Origin: Streptomyces sp. C10-9-1
Lineage (GTDB): Bacteria > Actinomycetota > Actinomycetes > Streptomycetales > Streptomycetaceae
Length of the DNA stretch: 64,000 bases
Assembly (NCBI RefSeq): GCF_024497955.1
Contig: NZ_JANHKP010000006.1
Location: 275,807-339,806 of the forward strand
Reading direction: 5' to 3'
Position numbers and translations under genes: made by a program. Position 1 is the stretch's first letter, and the number at the start of each line of letters is the position of its first letter. Positions 57,924-64,000 of the stretch are shown here, piece by piece. The notes under the pieces were generated by a model. That model was not told where the DNA came from. It ran no database searches and saw only the letters and a program-made list of their open reading frames with translations.

Positions 57924-57981
57924 GGGAGCCGCCCGGGGAGCGCGAGTGGGCTCGCGCTCCGTGCTCCACCGGGCGGCTCCC
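57924..57981 (-). terminator. Terminator of the tricorn protease gene
   Basis: A compound hairpin: GGGAGCCGCCCGG pairs with CCGGGCGGCTCCC, and within it GGAGCGCGAG pairs with CTCGCGCTCC. It begins 6 bp after the tricorn stop codon. Confidence 0.82.
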
Positions 57982-57987
57982 CCGGTG

Positions 57988-60900
57988 TCAGGGCAGCGAC
58001 GGCGGGGTCTTCGCCGGGGACGCCTCCAGCGCGGCCAGCGCGATCCGGACCGCTTCGTCCAACTGCGGGTCGCGGCCCGCCGCGTGGTCCGCGGGCGTCG
58101 GGACGACCTCGACGTCGGGCAGGACGCCGCGGTTCTCCACGTCCCAGCCGTGTCCCTCCAGCCAGATCGCGTACTTGGGCTGGGTCACCAGGGTGCCGTC
58201 GACCAGCGAGTAGCGGCTGTCGATGCCGACCACGCCGCCCCAGGTGCGGGTGCCGACCACGGGGCCGATGCCGAGGGCCTTGACGGCCGCGTTGACGATG
58301 TCGCCGTCCGAGCCGGAGAACTCGTTCGCCACGGCCACCACGGGACCGCGCGGGGCGTCCACCGGGTAGCTGACCGGGCGGCGCCCGCGCGGGAGGTCCC
58401 AGCCGACGATGCGGCGGGCGAGCTTCTCCACCACCAGCTGGGAGGTGTGCCCGCCGCGGTTCTCCCGCACGTCCACGATCAGGCCCTCGCGGGCGACCTC
58501 GACCCTGAGGTCGCGGTGGATCTGCGCCCAGCCGGGTGCCTGCATGTCGGGCACGTGGAGGTAGCCGAGCCGCCCGTCCGAGCGCTCGTGGACACGGCGG
58601 CGCCGGTCGGCGACCCAGGCGTGGTAGCGCAGCGGCTCCTCGTCGGCGATGGGCACCACGACGGCGTGGCGCAGGTCGCCCCCTCCCGCGGGGGAGACGG
58701 TCAGTTCCACGGGACGTCCGGCCGCGCCCACCAGGAGCGGCCAGGGCCCGCGGACCGGGTCGACGGGCCTGCCGTCGACGGCGACCAGGGCGTCGCCGGA
58801 CCGCAGCGCCACGCCCGGTGCGGCGAGGGGCGAGTGGGCGAGCGGGTCGGAGGTCTCGGAGGGCAGGATGCGGTCGATGCGCCAGAAGCCGTCCTCGTCC
58901 CGCGAGACGTCGGCCCCGAGCAGCCCCTGCCGGGAGCCGCGGCCGCCGCGGCCGCCCGGAGGGATGACGTAGGCGTGGGAGGTGCCGAGCTCACCCTGCA
59001 CCTCGTACAGCAGGTCGACCAGGTCGTCGTGGGTGGCCACCCGCGCGAGGACGGGCCGGTAGCGCTCCAGCACCCCGTCCCAGTCGACACCGCCGAGGTC
59101 CTCGCGCCAGAAGTGGTCCCGCATCAGGCGCCCCGCCTCGTCGTACATCTGGCGCCACTCCGCGGCCGGGTCGACGGTGCGGCGCACCCGGCCGAGGTCC
59201 ACGGTGATGTTGGTGTCGCTGTCCTCGTCCCGGGAGGCGCGGCGGTCGCTGGGGACCAGCTTCAGCTTCCCGTCGGTGTGCAGCAGCACGCGCCTGCCGT
59301 CGCCGCTGACGCGGAAGCGCCCCGCGTCGCCGGACAGTTCCTCCACCCGCAGCCGCGTGAAGTCGAAGCGCTCCAGGGCGGTGGTGGGACCGGAGTCGTC
59401 GGGGTGGGCGCGGGTGGTGCCGAGGACTCCGCTCATCGGGTGGCGCAGCCACAGCAGGCCGTCCCGGGCCGCGCGCAGGGTCGAGTAGCGGGCGGCCTCC
59501 ACCGGGAAGGGCACGATCCGGTCCGCCAGGCCGTCCAGGTCGATCCGGGTGGCGGGGGCGGACTGCTCGTCGCCGTCCGGCCCGTCGCCCTCGTCCTCGG
59601 CCTCGAAGGGGCGGCCGTGCCGCTGCGGGCCGAACGGCGAGGGGGTGGAGGCGGCGAGGGTGATCAGGTGGGGGCGGCAGCCGCCGACGAAGGCGAGGTC
59701 GAAGACATGGGAGTCGTAGACGGGGTCGAAGGCGCGCTCGGAGAGGAAGGCCAGGTGCCTGCCGTCGAGGGTGAACGCGGGCTGGTAGTCGGCGAAGCGC
59801 AGCGGGGTGGCCTCGCAGACGGTCAGGTCGCCGGTGCTCGCGAGCTTGATCTGCCGCAGCGGCTCGGGACCCGCGTGGGACCAGGCGAGCCAGGCGGAGT
59901 CGGGTGAGAAGCACAGGCCCTCGGCGTCGCCGTGCTCGCTGCGGTCGACCTCGCGCACCTCGCCGGACTCCCGCTCGACGAGCAGGACGCGGCCGTCGTG
60001 GGCGGCGACGGCCGCACGGCTGCCGTCCGGTGCCGCGGCGAGTTCCACGACGCGCCCCAGACGGCCCGCGGCGAGGCGGCGGGGGGTGGCTCCGGCGGGC
60101 CTTCCGGTGGCCGGGGCGAACTCCAGCGCGTCGTCGCCCTCGGCGTCGGTCACCCAGACGACGTGCTCCTCGCCGTCCGCCCGGAAGGTGCGCGGCATCC
60201 GGGCGCGCACGCCGGGTTCGGCGGAGAGCTCCCGGGCGGGGCCCTCCCGGTGGGTCACCCAGTGGATGCCGCCGCGGACCTCCACGGCGCTGCCCCGGCC
60301 CGTGTGGTCGGGTGCGGCGGCGCCGAGGTGGTGCTCGGCGCCGACCGTCCAGGGCCGCAGGTCGGTGCGCTGGCCGCCGAGCCGGGGGGCGAGGCGCCGG
60401 GGGGCGGCGTCCTCCAGGTCGTCGAGGATCCACAGCTCCCCCGCGGCGGTGTAGACGACGCGGGTGCCGTCGGTGGCGGCATGACGTGCGTAGAAGCCGC
60501 CGAGCGGGGTGTGCCGGCGCAGCGCGGACCCGTCGGGCCGGGAGGAGTACAGCGCGCCCACGCCCTCGTGGTCGGAGAGGAAGGCGATCCGGTCGCCGAC
60601 CCAGAGCGGGTACTCGAGGTTGCCGTCGAGTTCCTCGTGGACGCGGGTGAAGCCCCCGCCGCCCCCCGTCCCCTCCGGCGTGGTGCCGGGGGCGGTGCCG
60701 CCGTCCGCAGCGTCCTCGATCCACAGCTTGCCCGCGGTGCCTCCGCGGTAGCGCTTCCAGGCGGCGGCCTCGCGTCCCATGGCGGCGGAGAGCAGCAGGG
60801 TGCGCGGGCCGAAGGCGACGTCGCCCACGGGACCGAAGGGCAGCCTCTCGGCCGGGCCGCCGTCCAGGGGCACCGCGCGTGCCCAGGTGCGGCGCAGGGA

Positions 60901-61230
60901 GGGCTGGTCGTGTGCGGCGAGCGCCAGCACCCGACCGTCCGGCGTCCAGCCGCGGACCGCGGTCCGCATGCTCCCCCAGTGCGTGAGGCGGTCGGCGGGG
61001 CCTCCCCCGACGGGTGCGACGTGCACCTCGGGTGCCCCGTCCCGGTGGGAACTCCAGGCGATGCGGGTGCCGTCGGGCGAGAAGCGGGGGTGGTTCACGG
61101 GCATGTTGTCGGCGCTGACACGCCACGCCCGGCCGCCGTCGAGCGGCGCCACCCAGACGTCGTCCTCGGCGGTGAAGGCGATCAACTCACCGTGCAGATG
61201 CGGAAACCGGAGGTAGGCAGGGTGCGTCAC
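57988..61230 (-). CDS. Tricorn protease homologue (S41 family)
   Basis: 1080 residues, the full family length. N-terminal six- and seven-bladed propeller repeats (W-x-S/H-x-x-G-DG patterns such as ISWSSHRDG-like RIAWSSHRDGAPEVH), core domain with GELGTSHAYVIPPGG (Ser-His of the active-site tetrad), a PDZ domain with GVALRSGDALVAVDG, and the catalytic serine in NEFSGSDGDIVNAAVKAL. Cytosolic large peptidase that trims proteasome products. GTG start at 61228-61230. Confidence 0.95.
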   Translation of the reverse strand: MTHPAYLRFPHLHGELIAFTAEDDVWVAPLDGGRAWRVSADNMPVNHPRFSPDGTRIAWSSHRDGAPEVHVAPVGGGPADRLTHWGSMRTAVRGWTPDGRVLALAAHDQPSLRRTWARAVPLDGGPAERLPFGPVGDVAFGPRTLLLSAAMGREAAAWKRYRGGTAGKLWIEDAADGGTAPGTTPEGTGGGGGFTRVHEELDGNLEYPLWVGDRIAFLSDHEGVGALYSSRPDGSALRRHTPLGGFYARHAATDGTRVVYTAAGELWILDDLEDAAPRRLAPRLGGQRTDLRPWTVGAEHHLGAAAPDHTGRGSAVEVRGGIHWVTHREGPARELSAEPGVRARMPRTFRADGEEHVVWVTDAEGDDALEFAPATGRPAGATPRRLAAGRLGRVVELAAAPDGSRAAVAAHDGRVLLVERESGEVREVDRSEHGDAEGLCFSPDSAWLAWSHAGPEPLRQIKLASTGDLTVCEATPLRFADYQPAFTLDGRHLAFLSERAFDPVYDSHVFDLAFVGGCRPHLITLAASTPSPFGPQRHGRPFEAEDEGDGPDGDEQSAPATRIDLDGLADRIVPFPVEAARYSTLRAARDGLLWLRHPMSGVLGTTRAHPDDSGPTTALERFDFTRLRVEELSGDAGRFRVSGDGRRVLLHTDGKLKLVPSDRRASRDEDSDTNITVDLGRVRRTVDPAAEWRQMYDEAGRLMRDHFWREDLGGVDWDGVLERYRPVLARVATHDDLVDLLYEVQGELGTSHAYVIPPGGRGGRGSRQGLLGADVSRDEDGFWRIDRILPSETSDPLAHSPLAAPGVALRSGDALVAVDGRPVDPVRGPWPLLVGAAGRPVELTVSPAGGGDLRHAVVVPIADEEPLRYHAWVADRRRRVHERSDGRLGYLHVPDMQAPGWAQIHRDLRVEVAREGLIVDVRENRGGHTSQLVVEKLARRIVGWDLPRGRRPVSYPVDAPRGPVVAVANEFSGSDGDIVNAAVKALGIGPVVGTRTWGGVVGIDSRYSLVDGTLVTQPKYAIWLEGHGWDVENRGVLPDVEVVPTPADHAAGRDPQLDEAVRIALAALEASPAKTPPSLP

Positions 61231-61342
61231 GGACTCACCCTAGGCGCGCCGGCACCCGGTGCGGAGGGCTTCGGATCACTTGGCCGGATCGGCGCAGCGC
61301 GGGGAGCGGCCGCCCCCGGGGACGGCCCGGACCGGGCGGGGG

Positions 61343-61858
61343 TCACTTGGCGGGCTCGGCGGTGACCGTGACCGTGCGGGTGACGGTGACGGTCGCCCCG
61401 GGGACGGGCCGGTCGCCGGGCTGCCGCGAGGGCTCCGGCGAGGCGGTCGCCGCCGCCGAGCAGTCGCCGAGCATGGTGGCCTCGAAGACGGTCTCCCCGG
61501 CGATCCGGGCGGTCATGTCCCCGCGGACGCAGACCCCTGCGCGCTCCTCGGTCACCGTGCCGTCGAGCGTGATCTCCTGGCCGGATTCGGTCTCCCCCTC
61601 GCAGTCGACGGTGGCCGCGGCGGGGGCTCCCGTCGCCGTGGAGCCCGGCGCCGGCGTCGGGGCCTGCGCCCGGCAGCTGAACCAGGCGACCTCGAAGGTG
61701 AGTCGTTCGAGTGTGCTGGTGGCCGTGCGGTCGGTGGTGACGGCCACGGCAGCGGAATTGAGCCCTCCGCCGACCGGCTGGCAGGCGGCGGTCCCGGCAA
61801 GGCCCACCGCGCAGGCACCGGCGGCGGCCACGGTCCTCCACGCCCTCATGCGGGGCAT
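61343..61858 (-). CDS. Secreted lipoprotein of unknown function
   Basis: 171 residues. A signal peptide ends in a lipobox (GTAAC). The mature protein has four further Cys residues, a central DCEGETESGQEITLDGTVTEE segment and a C-terminal Pro/Thr/Val tail (GATVTVTRTVTVTAEP). No catalytic motif. Start could be ATG 61858 or ATG 61849. Confidence 0.75.
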   Translation of the reverse strand: MPRMRAWRTVAAAGACAVGLAGTAACQPVGGGLNSAAVAVTTDRTATSTLERLTFEVAWFSCRAQAPTPAPGSTATGAPAAATVDCEGETESGQEITLDGTVTEERAGVCVRGDMTARIAGETVFEATMLGDCSAAATASPEPSRQPGDRPVPGATVTVTRTVTVTAEPAK

Positions 61859-61927
61859 GGTCCCATGCCGGAACCCGGCTGAGAAGGCGAGTTGCGGCCA
61901 TGTCGCCCTGCCGCCGCAGGCGCCCTC

Positions 61928-62671
61928 TCAGGACCAGCGGCCGGTCCTCCCCAGCAGCAGGGCGACCGCGGCGGTACCGGCCGTCGAGGTGCGCAGCACG
62001 CTGCGGCCCAGGCGGTACGGCCGGGCCCCCGCCCGGGCGAAGACCGCGGCCTCCTCCGGGGAGACGCCGCCTTCGGGGCCGACCACCAGCACGATCGACC
62101 CCTCGGCGGGCAGTGCGGCGGTGGCCAGGGGCTCGGCCCCCTCCTCGTGCAGCACCGCGGCGAAGTCGGCCTGCGCCAGCAGCGCGGCGACCTGCTTGGT
62201 CGTCGCCGCCTCGGCGATCTCCGGGAAGCGCAGGCGACGGGCCTGCTTGCCCGCCTCGCGTGCCGTGGAGCGCCATTTGGCAAGGGACTTGGCCCCGCGG
62301 TCGCCGCGCCACTGGGTGATGCAGCGGGCGGCGGCCCACGGCACGACGGCATCCACCCCGGTCTCCGTCATCGTCTCCACGGCGAGTTCCCCGCGGTCGC
62401 CCTTGGGCAGCGCCTGGACCACGGTGATCCGCGGCACCGGCTCCGGTTCGGCCGGAAGGCCGGCCACCTCGACCACGAGGCGGTCCTTCCCCTCGGCTGC
62501 GAGTACGGTCCCGGACGCGCCGGAGCCCCGCCCGTCGGTGAGCACGACCTCCTCACCGGGCGTCAGACGGCGGACGGAGACGGCGTGGCGCCCCTCCGGG
62601 CCGTCGAGGGTCACGGTGGTGCCGGGGCGGACGCCGTCGAGGGAGCCGACGACGAAGACGGGAGCGGTCAC
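61928..62671 (-). CDS. rsmE: 16S rRNA m3U1498 methyltransferase RsmE
   Basis: 247 residues. PUA-like N-terminal domain (EGRHAVSVRRLTPGEEVVLTDGRG) and a SPOUT knot domain with LPKGDRGELAVETMTETGVD, CITQWRGDRGAKSLAKWRSTAREAGKQARR and the SAM loop LVVGPEGGVSPEE ... RLGRSVLRTSTAG. GTG start overlaps the neighbouring gene by 4 bp. Confidence 0.95.
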   Translation of the reverse strand: MTAPVFVVGSLDGVRPGTTVTLDGPEGRHAVSVRRLTPGEEVVLTDGRGSGASGTVLAAEGKDRLVVEVAGLPAEPEPVPRITVVQALPKGDRGELAVETMTETGVDAVVPWAAARCITQWRGDRGAKSLAKWRSTAREAGKQARRLRFPEIAEAATTKQVAALLAQADFAAVLHEEGAEPLATAALPAEGSIVLVVGPEGGVSPEEAAVFARAGARPYRLGRSVLRTSTAGTAAVALLLGRTGRWS

Positions 62672-63795
62672 CGGGCACCTCCGGCGGCCCCCGGGGCGCC
62701 GGCCGGGTCCCCCGAGGCGGGCCCGGCCGCGCCGTGGCGCCCGGGCGCGGTCCCGGCCGCGTCCAGTTCCTCGGCCAGCGTCCGCACCAGTTCGGCGGCG
62801 GGCAGCGGGCGTGCCAGCAGGTGGCCCCGACCGGCCCACAGCGCCATGCCCTGGGGGTCCCCGGCGGCTGCCGCGGCGCGCCGCAGGCCGCTGGTGAGGT
62901 GGTGGACGTCCGGGTAGGCGGCCGGTGCGTGCGGCCCGTGCTCGTGCAGGAACCGGTTGACCAGCGCGCGCGCCGGGCGCCCGGAGAAGGCGCGCGTCAG
63001 CTCGGTGCGGGCGAACCGGGGGTCGGTGAGCGCCTGCTTGTGCAGGGGGTGGGCCCCGGACTCGGGGCAGGCGAGGAAGGCCGTGCCCAGCTGGGCGGCG
63101 CTCGCGCCGGCCGCGAGAACGGCGGCGACGTCCGCGCCGCGCATCAGTCCGCCGGCGGCGATCAGGGGGAGCCGGACGCTGTCGCGGACCGGCGGCAGCA
63201 GGGCCGCCAGCGGCGTCGCGGGGGGCCGGGGGCCCGGGGCGTCGCGGTGGGTGCCCTGGTGGCCGCCGGCCTCCGCGCCCTGGACGCACAGGGCGGCCGC
63301 ACCGGCCGCCTCGGCCGCCCGGGCCTCCTCGACGGAGGTGACGGTGACCACCGTGACCGTACCGGCGGAGGCGAAGGCGGCCAGCACCTCGGGGGCGGGG
63401 CAGCCGAAGGTGAAGGAGACCGCCGGGACGGGGTTCTCGGCGAGGACCGCCAGCTTGGCCTCGTAGGCGTCGTCCCGGCCGCCGTCCGGGTCCCCGAGGG
63501 GCGTCCCGTAGCGGGCCGCCTCACCGGCGAGCCGGTCGCGGTAGGCGCCGACGGCGGCGCGGTCGGCGCCTACCGGCTGGGGCATGAAGAGGTTGACCCC
63601 GAAGGGCCGCGAGGTCAGGCGGCGGACCCGGTCGATCTCCCGGCGCAGGGCCTCCGCGTCCTTGTACCCCGCGGCGAGGAAGCCGAGGCCGCCCGCCTCG
63701 GACACGGCGGCGGCCAGTTCGGGGCGGGAGGCGCCCCCTGCCATGGGCGCCTGCACGATCGGGTACCGGAACAGGCCGGTCGGTGCCAAGGACAT
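62668..63795 (-). CDS. Nitronate monooxygenase-like FMN enzyme
   Basis: 375 residues, TIM barrel of the NPD/2-nitropropane dioxygenase family. Motifs VQAPMAGGASRPELAAAVSEAGGLGFL, FGVNLFMP, VSFTFGCPAPEVL, CVQGAEAGGHQGTH (substrate loop with the catalytic His), IAAGGLMRGADVAAVLAAGASAAQLGTAFL. Oxidises nitronates, or may be a related FMN oxidoreductase. It precedes rsmE and is coupled to it. No evident link to the nitroimidazole-type cluster, since this gene belongs to the conserved block. Confidence 0.88.
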   Translation of the reverse strand: MSLAPTGLFRYPIVQAPMAGGASRPELAAAVSEAGGLGFLAAGYKDAEALRREIDRVRRLTSRPFGVNLFMPQPVGADRAAVGAYRDRLAGEAARYGTPLGDPDGGRDDAYEAKLAVLAENPVPAVSFTFGCPAPEVLAAFASAGTVTVVTVTSVEEARAAEAAGAAALCVQGAEAGGHQGTHRDAPGPRPPATPLAALLPPVRDSVRLPLIAAGGLMRGADVAAVLAAGASAAQLGTAFLACPESGAHPLHKQALTDPRFARTELTRAFSGRPARALVNRFLHEHGPHAPAAYPDVHHLTSGLRRAAAAAGDPQGMALWAGRGHLLARPLPAAELVRTLAEELDAAGTAPGRHGAAGPASGDPAGAPGAAGGAR

Positions 63796-64000
63796 GCAGG
63801 CATCGTGCCACGTCCCGCGGGGGCCGCCGAATCGCGTGGCCGCGGGGCGTCAGGTCCGCCGGCCGGGCGGGCGGTTGCCGGTGCGCGCGGCGGACGCGGC
63901 CGGTCGTACGGGGCGCCGCGGGGCGCCACGCGCCGGTGCCCCGGACCGGTGGTCCGGGGCACCGGTCCGGGTCGCCGCCGCGAGGGCGCCGACCGGCGGG
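63796..64000. other. Right-hand end of the window
   Basis: 205 bp, very GC-rich, no gene start supported. It presumably contains the upstream region of the nitronate monooxygenase-rsmE operon. Confidence 0.4.

Noticed and set aside
62668..63795. Possible functional link between the nitronate monooxygenase-like gene and the nitroimidazole-type operon
   Set aside because: It is 20 kb away, coupled to rsmE within a conserved housekeeping block, so the nitro connection is coincidental.

Overview
The window is chromosomal DNA of a Streptomyces or close relative. GC content is very high, GTG starts are frequent, genes often overlap by 4 bp (GTGA or ATGA), and the housekeeping gene order recalls the ppdK-glyS-znu-zur-uppS-recO ... 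leuA ... phoH-ybeY-era ... rnz-rsmE region of the S. coelicolor chromosome. That comparison is from memory and no alignment was run. No rRNA, tRNA, CRISPR array, insertion sequence or phage gene was seen.

Left conserved block (about 0.3-17.3 kb): pyruvate phosphate dikinase, a tRNA-dihydrouridine synthase, a lipoprotein, a small DUF6243-like protein, an aldo/keto reductase with its own TetR regulator and a clear operator, glycyl-tRNA synthetase, the zinc uptake operon znuACB with zur, uppS, recO, a ferredoxin-NADP reductase and a TerB-like protein.

First accessory block (about 17.9-33.0 kb): a compact nonribosomal peptide cluster. One translationally coupled run encodes a haem-oxygenase-like diiron oxidase, a 2-oxoglutarate/Fe(II) amino-acid hydroxylase, a DapF-fold protein in which both catalytic cysteines are serine, a class I/II PLP enzyme, a C-A-PCP NRPS, an SHMT-like PLP enzyme with altered active-site residues, an A-PCP NRPS with a truncated condensation remnant and a cysteine-like specificity code, a discrete thioesterase and an MFS exporter. 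A convergent SARP/BTAD regulator sits behind a 47-codon leader ORF carrying three TTA (bldA) codons. I do not recognise the product; the gene set suggests a small peptide built from unusual, oxidised or cyclised amino acids.

Centre (33.2-36.4 kb): leuA with a Leu-rich leader peptide and attenuator hairpin, then an M4 (protealysin-like) metalloprotease.

Second accessory block (about 36.4-47.0 kb): an operon whose first four genes (MppP/RohP-like PLP-dependent arginine oxidase, small RohQ-position protein, DapA-fold RohR-like aldolase, RohS-like diiron N-oxygenase) match the azomycin (2-nitroimidazole) pathway in order, followed by a Rieske protein, an NCS1 permease and a phthalate-dioxygenase-type reductase. 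Beside it lie a DsbA-fold protein, a metallo-beta-lactamase-fold protein, a DMT exporter with a divergent TetR and two operators, and an ArpA/ScbR-like receptor. The emfourin inhibitor that normally neighbours the M4 protease lies on the far side of this block, so the block appears to have split the pair.

Right conserved block (47.9-63.8 kb): era, a cytidine deaminase-like protein, a lipoprotein, an MmcQ-like protein, a CNNM/CBS transporter, ybeY, phoH, a truncated KhtT-like subunit with a CPA2 antiporter fused to a UBP zinc finger, a PfkB kinase, ribonuclease Z, a HIT protein, a tricorn protease homologue, a lipoprotein, rsmE and a nitronate monooxygenase-like enzyme.
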